DNA of 64,000 nt, from NCBI RefSeq assembly GCF_017086365.1, contig NZ_CP070969.1, positions 5,022,001 through 5,086,000 on the forward strand, read 5' to 3'. The notes below the pieces were generated by a model. It was not told the DNA's origin, did not search any database, and saw nothing but the letters and a program-made list of their open reading frames with translations. The DNA is from Paenibacillus tianjinensis (GTDB lineage Bacteria; Bacillota; Bacilli; Paenibacillales; Paenibacillaceae). Positions 43,543-52,798 of this stretch are shown piece after piece. Made by a program: the position numbers and the translations under genes. The number at the start of each line of letters is the position of its first letter. Position 1 is the first letter of the stretch.

Positions 43543-43640
43543 AGTATCTTCTCCTTAAAGTTGTGCTGCATAAGCATCCACAGTTAATTTAGGTTTGCTT
43601 TTACTTTAACGGAATGTACCGCGATTGTAAAACCTCCCGC

Positions 43641-44576
43641 TTATTTGCTCTCCTTGCTGGCCTTGAACACCTCAGCGATGGCACCGAGTGTACCCAGCGT
43701 TTCCACAGCACTGCTTGGCAGGAACACTTTATTGGCTGCACCCTTGGAGATTTCAGTTAATGCATCAAAGGATTGATAGGCCAGCACCCGCTCATCCAGT
43801 CCGGCGCTGCTGATCAGCTGGATACGCGATTTCTCGGCTTCCGCCACTGCCTGAATCGCCTTGGCCTGACCGAGCGCTTCCAGCTCCTGCGCCTGGCGCA
43901 TGCCTTCCGCCTGACGGATACGCGCTTCCTTGTCACCTTCAGCCTTCAGGATCTTACTCTGCTTGTCGCCTTCTGCGCGCAGGATCATATCCTGCTTGGC
44001 GGCTTCCGCCTCAAGGACAATCGCACGTTTGCTGCGTTCTGCCTTCATCTGCTTATCCATCGCTTCCTGGATATCAAGCGGCGGCTTAATATCAATGACC
44101 TCCACGCGTTCGATCCGTACGCCCCACTTTTCCGTCGCTTCATCCAGGGCGAGCCGGATATCCGAGGAGATTTTTTCCCGGCCGGACAGGGTTTCATCCA
44201 GCTCCAGCTTCCCGATAATCTGCCGCATGGTTGCCGTGGAGATGTTGCGTACCCCGTATACATAATCGGAGATCCCATAAGTCGCTTCTTCCGGGCCTAC
44301 CACCTGATAAAAGATGATCGTATCAATCTGCACCTGCACGTTGTCCTTCGTAATGACCGTTTGCGGCGGCACATTGGCCTGCTGAATCCGCAAATCATGA
44401 TAGGTTCGTACCTGGTCGATAACCGGAATAAGGATGTTAAGACCCGGTGTAAGCAGGCGGTTAAATTTCCCGAGCCGTTCGACTACGCCTACCCTTTGCT
44501 GCGGAACGATTTTGATCGTCAGTGCGATAAATACTACGACAACAACAACGATAATTCCTAAAATGGCTAATTGCAT
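43641..44576 (-). CDS. SPFH/stomatin-like membrane protein (QmcA/HflC type)
   Basis: The start ATG 44576 (MQLAILGIIVVVVVVFIAL, 311 aa) overlaps the nfeD-like stop as TGATG. One N-terminal membrane anchor (residues 3-24) is followed by the SPFH/band-7 domain (about 28-190, with VGVVERLGKFNRLLTPGLN and IDIKPPLDIQEAMDKQMKAER) and an alanine/glutamate-rich coiled coil to about 270. Such proteins form large ring cages in functional membrane microdomains. The neighbouring NfeD-like gene is the usual partner of this family. Confidence 0.9.
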   Translation of the reverse strand: MQLAILGIIVVVVVVFIALTIKIVPQQRVGVVERLGKFNRLLTPGLNILIPVIDQVRTYHDLRIQQANVPPQTVITKDNVQVQIDTIIFYQVVGPEEATYGISDYVYGVRNISTATMRQIIGKLELDETLSGREKISSDIRLALDEATEKWGVRIERVEVIDIKPPLDIQEAMDKQMKAERSKRAIVLEAEAAKQDMILRAEGDKQSKILKAEGDKEARIRQAEGMRQAQELEALGQAKAIQAVAEAEKSRIQLISSAGLDERVLAYQSFDALTEISKGAANKVFLPSSAVETLGTLGAIAEVFKASKESK

Positions 44577-45010
44577 CAGTACGTGTCCCCCCATCGTTCT
44601 ACTTCAATAATCGTGGTACCTCTTTTAACAACGATAACCTTCTGATCTTTGCCCAGAGCTTCTGTGGACGTTGCACTCCAAGTATCACCGCCTACTTTGA
44701 CCTGCCCGTAGCGCCCAGGCACAATCGGTTCCACGACCAGCCCCTGTCTGCCGACGATCTCTGTCCCGGTATCCTTGAACCCCCGCGAGCTCCGGAGCCT
44801 GGCGGCCAGGGGTTTGGTAAATACCGTCAGACCCAAAGCAACCAATGAACCGACCACTACCTGCAGAAATATTGCGTCCGGAAACAAGATTGCAACCACA
44901 CCGCCCGCCAAAGCTCCGATACTAAGCCATAACAAATAAAATGTAAACGTAAACATTTCTACGACAAACAAGACGCCGGCAATGATTAACCACAACGCCC
45001 AGACATCCAT
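44576..45010 (-). CDS. NfeD-like membrane protein
   Basis: The start ATG 45010 (MDVWALWLIIAGVLFVVEMF, 144 aa); a longer GTG frame begins at 45025. Three to four membrane segments occupy about residues 3-75. A C-terminal OB-fold of about 65 residues follows (GTEIVGRQGLVVEPIVPGRYGQVKVGGDTW ...). It belongs to the short NfeD1b class without a protease domain. It is co-transcribed and overlapping with the stomatin-like gene, the classic NfeD-SPFH pair in membrane microdomain organisation. Confidence 0.88.
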   Translation of the reverse strand: MDVWALWLIIAGVLFVVEMFTFTFYLLWLSIGALAGGVVAILFPDAIFLQVVVGSLVALGLTVFTKPLAARLRSSRGFKDTGTEIVGRQGLVVEPIVPGRYGQVKVGGDTWSATSTEALGKDQKVIVVKRGTTIIEVERWGDTY

Positions 45011-45210
45011 AGGTAGACCCACCACCTTCCGCTATATACTACTATAACGAAATCAAAGGCACTTACGTTCCATAAATGTTAAAAACCGGGCAGCGGCATC
45101 ATCATTATATTTCAGCTTGTGGAAGCTTATGAATACAGAACCGCACTTTGGCAAAAATACCGGGCTTGGGAGCAGCGGGTGTAATGGTCACGCTATACGT
45201 GAACCACACC

Positions 45211-45252
45211 AAAAAGCCTGCAGAGAAGTTATCCTTCTCCGCAAGCTTTTTT
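45211..45252. terminator. Terminator of the chitinase gene
   Basis: AAAAAGCCTGCAGAGAAG pairs with CTTCTCCGCAAGCTTTTTT around a short loop, with T runs on both strands. It is 48 bp after the chitinase stop. Confidence 0.8.
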
Positions 45253-45299
45253 GCTGCCCAATAATAATGATATACCCAGCGGATGCGGGGGAAGCGGGA

Positions 45300-47228
45300 T
45301 TAGTTCTTTTTCCAGAGAGCCGGTGTGGTCGCCGGTTCCCAGCCCGCCAGTGAGGTGTGCGCCTGGAGGCAAGTATAAGATGCTCCATTGTAGGTAACCA
45401 CATCACCTGCTTTATAAGCGGTACCTGCCAACCATGCACCGGCTCCAGGTGTTGTCGATGCGGTTGCCGTTGGTTTCACCGTTGCAGTCGGCGTAACAGT
45501 TGGTACAGGCGTGGGGGTTGCGGAAGGGGACGGTGTCGGGGAAGCAGCGGTATTGCCGCAGGTTCCTATCACCTTCCATACCCCGTATGCACCGCTCAGA
45601 TCAGGACGGTCGCCCTGAGTCCACCACTGCGCCTCATATAATATACCGCCGTAAGAGGCCTGCTGGCCTTTCGTGTATACGGCGGTAGAGCTCCAGGCCG
45701 CTACTGTGCATTGCCCCGGTGTTGGGGTTGGTGTCACTGTGGCACTTGGCGTCGGCGTCGCTGTAACGCCAGGAGTCGCGCTTGCGGTCGGTGTTGCCGT
45801 GGCACTTGGTTTTGGCGTTGCCGTGGCTGTTGGTGTCGGCGCCACCGTTGCAGTCGGCGTTGGGGTTGGTGTAACCACAGTACCGCCTAGCTCGGTGCTC
45901 AGCTTGTTCTGAAGAGTTTTGTTGCGGTCGCCGCTCGTCTCCCAGAACATTGCCCCGGCCAGGCCTTTGGACTTCAGATAGCTGATCTTATAACCGATGG
46001 ATTCTACATCATCGTAGCTGATATAGGTTTGTGTCGAAGGATTATAGAGATAAGGCACTTTAGATGTATTATTCCAGTAACGGGTGTAGCCGTTTTTGTT
46101 AATATAGTTCGCTTCCAGGTCATTGAAATCGTAATTCCCCTTCTCCCAGGTGCCAGTAGAGGAAATACCGGACGATACCTGATACTGTCCATTGCCCGTA
46201 CTCGGCGCTCCGCCCCAGCCTCGGCCGTAGAATGGCATGCCGAGCACCAGTTTCCCTGCCGGAACCCCTGCGGAAAGATAGCTGGTAACAGCTTTGTCGA
46301 TATTATAATTCGCCGGCTCAGTAAGCCCGGAAGACGCTGCCGCAGGGTCATAATACAGCGGTGCGTTATGTCCGGTCGTGGTGTTCCAGCTTCCGTTAAA
46401 GTCATAGGTCATAATGTTGATCCAGTCCACAACCGCTGCAATGCCGCTGAGATTATTATTTTGGATATAGGCTGGACCTGCACCGGAGGCAATGGTCAGC
46501 AGATAGGTTTTGCCGTCGGCGGTGCCCGCCGCATTCAGCTTTTCACGTATTTTCTGCAGCAGCAGTACGTAATTCTGCTTGTCTTCCGCACGGTAGCTGT
46601 TGCCTGCCAGCCCCCCGCTCACCGGATATTCCCAATCGAGGTCGACCCCATCCATCTGGTATTTGCGGATGAAATCAACCGCGGAATTAGCAAATACCTC
46701 ACGGGTCGCCGCCGTAGCCGCCACATCCGAGAAGCGGTTCGACCAGGTCCAGCCGCCGACGGAGATTACAGTCTTGAGGTTCGGATTTTTTTCCTTGAGC
46801 TTCCACAGCTGCTTCAGATTGCCTTTGATCGGATCGTCCCATTTGTCATCCCCAAAGCTTTTCTGGGCATCGATCCAGGGATCACCCAGCACAATCGTAC
46901 CATTCGGTACGCTGATGGTCTGGCCCTGCTCATTCTGGCAGCTCCAGGTAACCGGGTTCGGTCCGGTCGGGTCGGGATTCCCGTGTATACCGTTCCAGCA
47001 GATGTCTGCGAAGGCATAGTTAATTACATTCATTTTCGTGGGATCAATATCCGTTACGTTAAAAGCCCGTCCATAGGCAGCCCATGATGCATAATACCCG
47101 ACCACCTTGTAATTTCCTTCCGCATTTGCAGTTTTGACACTACCGCCCAGTCCGGCGGCAAGTGTAATGATCAGAGCAGCTACAAGGCCCAGCAGCGCAG
47201 CTTTCCTCGATTTCTGTTTCTTCAGCAT
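45300..47228 (-). CDS. Secreted chitinase, GH18 with two CBM5/12 modules
   Basis: A 642-aa extracellular enzyme. Signal peptide 1 to about 36 (ends TANAEG). The GH18 catalytic domain covers about 38-440 with the DxxDxDxE motif as MDGVDLDWEYP (the Glu is the acid/base) and the SVGGW strand. A Pro/Thr/Ala linker (about 450-505), a carbohydrate-binding module with AWSSTAVYTKGQQASYGGI and AQWWTQGDRPD, a second PT-rich linker and a terminal module (AYKAGDVVTYNGASYTCLQ) follow. It should bind and hydrolyse insoluble chitin. It is monocistronic. The 590-bp region upstream (47229-47821) has no recognised regulator site. Confidence 0.93.
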   Translation of the reverse strand: MLKKQKSRKAALLGLVAALIITLAAGLGGSVKTANAEGNYKVVGYYASWAAYGRAFNVTDIDPTKMNVINYAFADICWNGIHGNPDPTGPNPVTWSCQNEQGQTISVPNGTIVLGDPWIDAQKSFGDDKWDDPIKGNLKQLWKLKEKNPNLKTVISVGGWTWSNRFSDVAATAATREVFANSAVDFIRKYQMDGVDLDWEYPVSGGLAGNSYRAEDKQNYVLLLQKIREKLNAAGTADGKTYLLTIASGAGPAYIQNNNLSGIAAVVDWINIMTYDFNGSWNTTTGHNAPLYYDPAAASSGLTEPANYNIDKAVTSYLSAGVPAGKLVLGMPFYGRGWGGAPSTGNGQYQVSSGISSTGTWEKGNYDFNDLEANYINKNGYTRYWNNTSKVPYLYNPSTQTYISYDDVESIGYKISYLKSKGLAGAMFWETSGDRNKTLQNKLSTELGGTVVTPTPTPTATVAPTPTATATPKPSATATPTASATPGVTATPTPSATVTPTPTPGQCTVAAWSSTAVYTKGQQASYGGILYEAQWWTQGDRPDLSGAYGVWKVIGTCGNTAASPTPSPSATPTPVPTVTPTATVKPTATASTTPGAGAWLAGTAYKAGDVVTYNGASYTCLQAHTSLAGWEPATTPALWKKN

Positions 47229-47569
47229 TGAAGTGGTTACCTCCTCGGTTGAATGCGTAGCACAATTCTGTTCAGGTACAAGAAACGGCGACAGCGTTCG
47301 GACTAGAATGGTAATGCTTATGCCTGCATGCTCAGAAAAGAAAACTCATCGCTCACCCCCAGGAATTGGATTCACCCTCACTTGCCTTTCTATTAAATTA
47401 GCGGCAGCTAAATAGAAGATAGCATGCTAAAAAAACGCATGAAGCTTCTCCGCTGCCTGTGGTGAAGGAGTCTTTTGACTCCTTAGATTGAACTCGCCAA
47501 AAAAAAGGTGCTGTCAGGTGTGTGAACGGGTTGCAAGGATGGAGTGAATGCTAGTGGAGGATTTATTAC

Positions 47570-47668
47570 ATGAAAAGGTGTGAAGGCACTTCTAATTTTC
47601 AAGCATTGCTGCTCAAAGGGCTAGGGGGAAATTTCCGTTTTGGAGGGATAAGATCATCTTATGCTTAA
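47570..47668 (+). CDS. Candidate small ORF of 32 codons
   Basis: ATG 47570 to TAA 47668 with GGAGG 9 nt upstream, in the otherwise empty 590-bp gap between the chitinase start and rdgB. The peptide is MKRCEGTSNFQALLLKGLGG followed by NFRFGGIRSSYA, basic and without a clear membrane segment. The only support is the good ribosome binding site and open frame. The same gap also holds a perfect 8-bp-stem hairpin at 47465-47484 with a TTTT loop and no T run. Confidence 0.25.
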   Translation: MKRCEGTSNFQALLLKGLGGNFRFGGIRSSYA

Positions 47669-47722
47669 AAAATGCCACTGCGTAATATTGCAATTTCAGT
47701 TTATTTTGTAGCTGCACAGCAC

Positions 47723-47757
47723 AAAAAGGCCCACCCGCAAAGACTGCGGATAGGCCC
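47723..47757 (-). terminator. Terminator after rdgB
   Basis: On the minus strand GGCCTATCCGCA pairs with TGCGGGTGGGCC and is followed by TTTTTG. It lies 65 bp after rdgB and closes the gerM-rph-rdgB group. Confidence 0.8.
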
Positions 47758-47821
47758 TCTAATGGTTCCAATTGAATTAGGGTGCAACACTACAGTAATT
47801 TTGCCGCAAGCCGTGACCCCG

Positions 47822-48457
47822 CTATTTCCGCTGCTTCGCGGCCAGCTTATCCGTCAGCAGCCTAAGCGCCATTCCCCGGTGGCTGATCCTCTGCTTCTCT
47901 TCCAGCGTCAGCTCGGCCATCGTCTTCTCATACTCGGGAAGGTAAAAGAGCGGATCATAGCCGAACCCTCCGCCGCCCGCCGGCTCAGAGGTAATCCAGC
48001 CCTCCACGGTGCCTTCCGCCGTCAGCTCCTGGCCGTCCGCCGGATCATAAAGCGACAAGGCACAGACGAAACGGGCGGGACTGAGCAGCGGCTGGCCGGT
48101 ATCCTCACCCTGCTTCAGCCCTTCCAGCTCGCTCAGCAGCTTGAGGTTATTGTCCTGATCCCGGGCATCCTCTCCGGCATAACGCGCCGAGTAGACCCCT
48201 GGGCGGCCGTCCAGAGCATCGACACAGAGACCGGAGTCATCGGCCAGCACAGGCAGCCCGAGGGCATCGCCGACTGCTTTGGATTTTTTGAATGCATTCT
48301 CGGCAAAGGTTGTCCCGTCTTCCACTACATCCGGCAGCTGCGGGTAGTCGAACATACTCTTCACGGTCAGTCCAAGCGGTGCAAAAGCATGCTGGAACTC
48401 ACGGACCTTGCCTTTATTTTTGGTAGCGACAATCAGAATTCCACCGCCGGCGTTCAT
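47822..48457 (-). CDS. rdgB: XTP/dITP diphosphatase (RdgB/HAM1, YsnA-like)
   Basis: A 211-aa nucleotide-pool sanitising enzyme hydrolysing dITP/XTP to monophosphates. Motifs are the N-terminal VATKNKGKVREF, FAENAFKKS, VLADDSGLCVDALDGRPGVYSARY and the C-terminal SHRGMALR. The start ATG 48457 lies 1 bp after the rph stop (48459), so it is translationally coupled. Order gerM-rph-rdgB equals gerM-rph-ysnA in B. subtilis. It is slightly longer than the usual ~198 residues. Confidence 0.93.
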   Translation of the reverse strand: MNAGGGILIVATKNKGKVREFQHAFAPLGLTVKSMFDYPQLPDVVEDGTTFAENAFKKSKAVGDALGLPVLADDSGLCVDALDGRPGVYSARYAGEDARDQDNNLKLLSELEGLKQGEDTGQPLLSPARFVCALSLYDPADGQELTAEGTVEGWITSEPAGGGGFGYDPLFYLPEYEKTMAELTLEEKQRISHRGMALRLLTDKLAAKQRK

Positions 48458-48458
48458 G

Positions 48459-49217
48459 CTACACCTCTTGGCCAGGCTGGCCGGACGGGATTTTGAGCGC
48501 GATCGGACCGAGTACTTCCTTCTGCACGGCGATCAGCTCGTAGATCCCCTTCTCCCCAAGACCGAGCAGCTGGTCAAGCTCCTGGCGGGTGAACGGCCGC
48601 TCCTCCCCGGTGCCTTGCACTTCTACAAATGCCCCGCCGCCGGTCATGACTACGTTCATATCGACTTTTGCTTTGGAATCCTCTTCATAGTTCAAATCAA
48701 GCAGCGTTTTGTCGCCGACCACACCGACGCTGATTGCGGCCAGATAATCGGTAATCGGGAATACGCTAAGTTTATGCTGCAGCGCAATTTTGTTAATGGC
48801 AAACGCCATCGCTACAAAAGCGCCTGTAATCGAAGCCGTCCGTGTGCCGCCGTCCGCCTGGATGACGTCACAGTCCAGTGTAATGCTGCGCTCGCCGAGC
48901 GCCTGCAGATTGACTACGGAACGAAGCGCCCGTCCGATCAGCCGCTGGATCTCCATCGTCCGTCCGGTCAGCTTGCCGCGTGCCGCCTCACGCTGGTTGC
49001 GCGTCTGGGTCGCCCGGGGAAGCATGGAATATTCAGCAGTCACCCAGCCTTTGCCTTGTCCTTTCAGAAACGGCGGGACCTTCTCATCCACCGTCGCGGT
49101 GACGATGACCTTCGTGTCTCCCATTTCAATCAGAACTGAACCCTCAGCATATTTATTCGTTTGGGTGGTTATTGTCAGCGGCCGGAGCTGGTCGTCGTTA
49201 CGTCCGTTTGATCTCAT
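48459..49217 (-). CDS. rph: Ribonuclease PH
   Basis: The start ATG 49217 ([16 protein letters not shown], 252 aa) has GGAGG 8 nt upstream. It is a phosphorolytic 3'-5' exoribonuclease that matures tRNA 3' ends. Conserved features are the [12 protein letters not shown] strand, [21 protein letters not shown] with substrate-contacting arginines, [20 protein letters not shown], and [11 protein letters not shown] with the phosphate-site arginine. A hexameric ring is the family form. It sits between gerM and rdgB, a conserved Firmicute grouping. Confidence 0.95.
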   Translation of the reverse strand: MRSNGRNDDQLRPLTITTQTNKYAEGSVLIEMGDTKVIVTATVDEKVPPFLKGQGKGWVTAEYSMLPRATQTRNQREAARGKLTGRTMEIQRLIGRALRSVVNLQALGERSITLDCDVIQADGGTRTASITGAFVAMAFAINKIALQHKLSVFPITDYLAAISVGVVGDKTLLDLNYEEDSKAKVDMNVVMTGGGAFVEVQGTGEERPFTRQELDQLLGLGEKGIYELIAVQKEVLGPIALKIPSGQPGQEV

Positions 49218-49301
49218 GTTTTCTTCCTCCTGCATCTTGAATAGCTAAAGTTGTGATAAAAGTTCCCGCCAAGCGGGATGTCTATTCTCTACTTTGCGCG
49301 A

Positions 49302-49340
49302 GAAACGGATAACATCCAGGGAAGGACATTATCCGTTTTT
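49302..49340. repeat. Strong inverted repeat downstream of gerM
   Basis: AAACGGATAACATCC pairs with GGACATTATCCGTTT around AGGGAA. A T run follows on the plus strand only (TTTTT). On the minus strand, the direction of gerM, the stem is followed by CTCGCG, so it may slow but not fully stop transcription into rph. Confidence 0.6.
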
Positions 49341-49406
49341 CGCTTAGCAAACTTTATTCTATCAAAGAGCAGGCACAAAAGCATCTTTTAGCCCTGAGAA
49401 AATCTT

Positions 49407-50528
49407 TTATAACGGCAGTGCGTTCACATATTCCGGAGCAGAGACCGGCTTGCCATAGTCCACGTTGTTGGTTCCGGTGACCGTTTCAAGTCCGTTCAGA
49501 CGGATTTGGACCGGAGCATCCTCGGCATTTTGCGCTACCGTCAGCACCACGGATTCCAGCATTTCCTCCGGCACATTCTTACCGTCTGTGAACATATCGT
49601 CAGTCAGGGATACGGTAACTACCCCATTTTGCCCGGCTTCTACGGAATCTAACACCGTTCCCCCGGTCATTGCCGTCTCCAGGCCGTTAGCAGACTCCGG
49701 TCCGGCGATCAGCTCTCCCAGTGCCGCTTTCACCTTGTCCTCTCCGGCGGGTACAAAGCGTGTGACCGGAACATAATACTGGTGGGTACCGTCAGGCGTA
49801 GCTGCGGAAAAATATACCGTAACCGCGCTCTGGTTCATCTGCATCGGGCCATTCTTCTGCAGGTTGATCCCGAAGGCGCGTGACAGCGGATGATCCAGCG
49901 GGGTGCCCTGAAGCGGCATTTCTGTAAGCTTTTTACCGTCTACCCAAAGCTGCACACCCTGAATGCCTTCCTGGCCGGTCAATGTCCAGGTAACTGCTTC
50001 AAGGATTTTACGCTCATCGGCAGGCTTGTAGTCATTAAATGCGGAGTTAAATTCCACTACTGCCAGTTTGTCTTTGTCTACCGAGACACTCTTCACTTCC
50101 GTTCCTGCAGGGAGCACACCCTGGAAGCCTTCCGGTACAGCCGAGGCATAGGCCCCTTTACTAACCAGTGCCGTAAGCGAATCCTTCAGCATTACAGTAC
50201 TGTCGCCTTTGGGAAGGCTGAGGGATACCGGAGCCAGCAGACCATTAGCGTCCTTGAGAAACACGGTGGTCCGTTCCCCGGGGGCAGCAGCTTCCGCCTT
50301 ATCTGTAGTGCTGCCTTCCGCTGCAGTTCCTTCTTCCGCAACAGGCCCAAATACCCCGGTGTCGAGCGTGGTGTTGTCACTGACTTCCAGCATTTGCGCC
50401 TCAATCTCTTCCGGCGGCGGATCAACCGATGCCGATTCCGAGCCGAACAGGCCGCAGCCGGACAAAAGAATGGGAACCGTGAGCAGACAAGCCGCAGACA
50501 GACCGCGGACTGTGTTCATATGCTTCAT
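49407..50528 (-). CDS. gerM: Spore germination lipoprotein GerM
   Basis: A 373-aa lipoprotein. The signal peptide ends in the lipobox LLSGC with the lipidated Cys at about residue 25. After an acidic linker come two GerMN domains (about 90-220 and 235-365), each with the pattern strand-loop-FNSAFNDY or SLTDDMF and AVTWTLT or SVVLTVAQ. In B. subtilis GerM is needed for normal engulfment and germination, is located in the septal/engulfing membrane and links to the SpoIIQ-SpoIIIAH channel. It starts with AAAGGGG. rph and rdgB follow on the same strand. Confidence 0.88.
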   Translation of the reverse strand: MKHMNTVRGLSAACLLTVPILLSGCGLFGSESASVDPPPEEIEAQMLEVSDNTTLDTGVFGPVAEEGTAAEGSTTDKAEAAAPGERTTVFLKDANGLLAPVSLSLPKGDSTVMLKDSLTALVSKGAYASAVPEGFQGVLPAGTEVKSVSVDKDKLAVVEFNSAFNDYKPADERKILEAVTWTLTGQEGIQGVQLWVDGKKLTEMPLQGTPLDHPLSRAFGINLQKNGPMQMNQSAVTVYFSAATPDGTHQYYVPVTRFVPAGEDKVKAALGELIAGPESANGLETAMTGGTVLDSVEAGQNGVVTVSLTDDMFTDGKNVPEEMLESVVLTVAQNAEDAPVQIRLNGLETVTGTNNVDYGKPVSAPEYVNALPL

Positions 50529-50795
50529 GAATAATTACCCCTTTCAACACTAAGATCAGTTTGTACTGCTATGTATACGAGCCCCATGCCCAAAAAATAA
50601 CAACGGCTTATCCTAAATTGCTGGACAATGCAGATCTTATATTCTGGACAGGCTCCAAAAACTCCAAACACTCCAAAGACTAATGCATTGCCTGTGAAGC
50701 GCCCCCAGGGCTTCCGGCAGTTTAGACAACCGCAGCAGCAGCCGTTATAATAGTGGCAATTCAAATAATCAACTATCCTTCTGATGAGGTGACTG

Positions 50796-51398
50796 ATGAC
50801 TATGGAAGATATAAAAAATCCTTACAGTCTTAACAGCAAAGCGGTTGCAGAGGCGACCAAGTACTGGCTGCATAAGCGCGGCGTGACGTTGGAGGAGATT
50901 GCTGAGCTTGTTCTGTTTCTGCAGCAAAAATACTATCCGAATCTGACGATCGAGGAATGTGTCCATAACGTCGAAATGGTGCTGAGCAAGCGCGAGGTGC
51001 AGAATGCGGTGCTGACCGGGATTCAGCTGGATGTGCTGGCGGAGGAAGGCAAGCTGTTCACTCCGCTGCAGGATATGATCGAGAACGATGAGAGCTTATA
51101 CGGGGTAGACGAAATTCTCGCCTTCTCCATTGTGAACGTATATGGCAGCATCGGCTTCACCAACTATGGTTACGTAGACAAGCTGAAGCCCGGTGTGCTG
51201 GAGCGGCTGAACGATAAAACCACCGGGCAGATTCACACCTACCTGGACGACATCGTCGGCGCTGTGGCCGCTGCCGCCAGCAGCCGCATTGCCCACCGCA
51301 AGCAAGCGGAACGCGAGCAGGAGCTCGGCCTCCCGCATGCGCCGGAGGATACCGAAGAAGCCGCCAGAAAGCTGGCGGCTGAGGATGGGCTGGAGTAA
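50796..51398 (+). CDS. pgpA: Phosphatidylglycerophosphatase A (PgpA/YutG-like)
   Basis: A 200-aa protein from ATG 50796, with GAGGT 5 nt upstream. It has the low-molecular-weight PgpA pattern with conserved stretches REVQNAVLTGIQLDVLAEEGKL, DESLYGVDEILAFSIVNVYGSIGFTNYGY and TYLDDIVGAVAAAASSRIAHR. Unlike proteobacterial PgpA, this Firmicute form has no obvious membrane anchor. It should remove the phosphate from PGP in phosphatidylglycerol synthesis. The last ~25 codons contain a self-complementary stretch (AGCCGCCAG...CTGGCGGCT). A TGTAC-type four-dyad element and a terminator lie directly downstream. Confidence 0.85.
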   Translation: MTMEDIKNPYSLNSKAVAEATKYWLHKRGVTLEEIAELVLFLQQKYYPNLTIEECVHNVEMVLSKREVQNAVLTGIQLDVLAEEGKLFTPLQDMIENDESLYGVDEILAFSIVNVYGSIGFTNYGYVDKLKPGVLERLNDKTTGQIHTYLDDIVGAVAAAASSRIAHRKQAEREQELGLPHAPEDTEEAARKLAAEDGLE

Positions 51399-51410
51399 TC
51401 GTGCAGTTCA

Positions 51411-51600
51411 TTTAGCTGTACTTTGCGCAATTAAATTAAGCGAATAAGGCTGTAAATCAGCTTTAATTGTACTTCGTACAACTAAAAATCTGCATTTACT
51501 CCGTATGAGCCCCTTTTCCGCATAGTAATTGCACAGAATGCAGTTACATTGTTATGGGTGTAACTTTTGCTGCTTTTAATGTACTAAGTGCAGTTAAACG
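51411..51600. repeat. Four-dyad intergenic element, TGTAC type (copy 2)
   Basis: Cores start at 51417 (TGTACTTTGCGCAAT), 51468 (TGTACTTCGTACAAC), 51530 (TGCACAGAATGCAGT) and 51580 (TGTACTAAGTGCAGT), with intervals of 51, 62 and 50 bp, identical to the copy at 37889-38080. Cores 3-4 are inverted relative to 1-2. The element lies between the pgpA stop and the terminator, so it would be transcribed as a 3' UTR. Confidence 0.8.
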
Positions 51601-51618
51601 GACTGACTTGAACTAACT

Positions 51619-51680
51619 AAAAAAGCCATGGCCACATGAACCGGGTGGGATGCTCCCACTGCTCTGTGGCATGGCTTTTT
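51619..51680. terminator. Bidirectional terminator between pgpA and the MBL hydrolase gene
   Basis: AAAAAGCCATGGCCACA pairs with TGTGGCATGGCTTTTT, with an inner stem GTGGGA/TCCCAC. T runs are present on both strands, and the flanking genes are convergent. Confidence 0.8.
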
Positions 51681-51757
51681 GCTGTGCTTGTATACTTGGC
51701 GCGAGCGGCGAGGGCCAGCGAGTGGAGTGCCGCAACCGCGGCAACTGGCAGCCCGTC

Positions 51758-52798
51758 CTACCTGTCCGCAGCTGCGAACAGGACCGGCCCGCCGGGGATA
51801 GGCGCAAGCTCCGCTGCCCGCCCCCGGCGCACCAGCTCGGCCAGATGCGCCAGCGCCTCGCTCATGGCGAAGCGCATCTGATGCGCGCTGGACACGCGGC
51901 TGCGGAACAGCGCTTCACAGACCGCGAACCCGCTGAGCGGTCCGCCGGCCAGCAGCTGAGCGGCGGTATCCAGCCGCTCCTCATGGTGCCGGAGCAGGCT
52001 GTCCGCCCGCTCCGTCCACACCGTGAACGGTTCCCGGTGGCCCGGGAACGCACGGCTCACCCGGAGGCTGCGCAGCGCGCGAAGCCCCTCCAGGAACGTC
52101 TGCAGCGGCTGCGGATCGCTGCCCGGCTGCAGGCCGACATTGGGCGAGATCTGCGGCAGAATCGCATCGCCGCAGAACACAAGCCCGCTGCCGGCCTCAT
52201 ACAAAGACACGTGACCCGGCGCATGCCCGCCGGTCAGAACCGGCGTCCACTCCCGGCCGCCAATCACAACCGGCACCGCAGCGTCGATATAGCTGACCTC
52301 CGCCTGCGGGGTAACCTGGGGCAGGAAGCTCACCAGATGCTCCCTGATCCCCCGGATCCATTCCTCCGGCATCCCGTGCCGGAGGAACAGCAGCGGCAGC
52401 GCCTCATTGAGAGTCGCTGCCCCGCCCCAGGACATCCGGGCCTCGGCGTGGGCTCGCTCCGACATCCATACCCGGCTGCCGCTGCGGGACTGCAGCCAGC
52501 CCGCCAGACCGTAATGGTCAGGGTGATGATGGGTAACCACAATTTTCCGGATATGGTCCCAGGATAAATCCAGCTCGTCCAGCACGCCCTCCCAGGCCAG
52601 CTCCGCCTCCTGTGTATGGGGACCGGGGTCAATCACCGTGATGCCGCCCTGCGGCTCTGTCACAATATAACAGTTCACCTGACGCAGCGGCGGATCCATC
52701 GGCACGGATACCTGAAGGATGCCGCTCTCCCAAGCCTTTATCTGTGCCTTCCGCATGGCTCCTTCACCGCCCTCTTTGAGTCTTCTGCCTGAAACCAT
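51758..52798 (-). CDS. MBL-fold metallohydrolase
   Basis: A 346-aa protein listed from ATG 52798, immediately after the methyltransferase stop (TAG-ATG). An internal ATG at 52756 (MRKAQIKAWESG) with AAGGAG close before it is an alternative start. The dinuclear zinc site is complete: HxHxDH as THHHPDHYG, His in GGHAPGHVS, Asp in FCGDAILP and the final His in FPGHREPF. It belongs to the glyoxalase II-like group with a long helical C-terminal extension. The substrate is unknown. It is very GC-rich, which makes opposite-strand frames open. It is co-transcribed with the methyltransferase. Confidence 0.88.
   Translation of the reverse strand: MVSGRRLKEGGEGAMRKAQIKAWESGILQVSVPMDPPLRQVNCYIVTEPQGGITVIDPGPHTQEAELAWEGVLDELDLSWDHIRKIVVTHHHPDHYGLAGWLQSRSGSRVWMSERAHAEARMSWGGAATLNEALPLLFLRHGMPEEWIRGIREHLVSFLPQVTPQAEVSYIDAAVPVVIGGREWTPVLTGGHAPGHVSLYEAGSGLVFCGDAILPQISPNVGLQPGSDPQPLQTFLEGLRALRSLRVSRAFPGHREPFTVWTERADSLLRHHEERLDTAAQLLAGGPLSGFAVCEALFRSRVSSAHQMRFAMSEALAHLAELVRRGRAAELAPIPGGPVLFAAADR

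Noticed and set aside
51650..52567. 305-codon plus-strand frame opposite the MBL hydrolase gene
   Set aside because: It is an antisense shadow of a GC-rich gene with clear zinc-site motifs on the minus strand.
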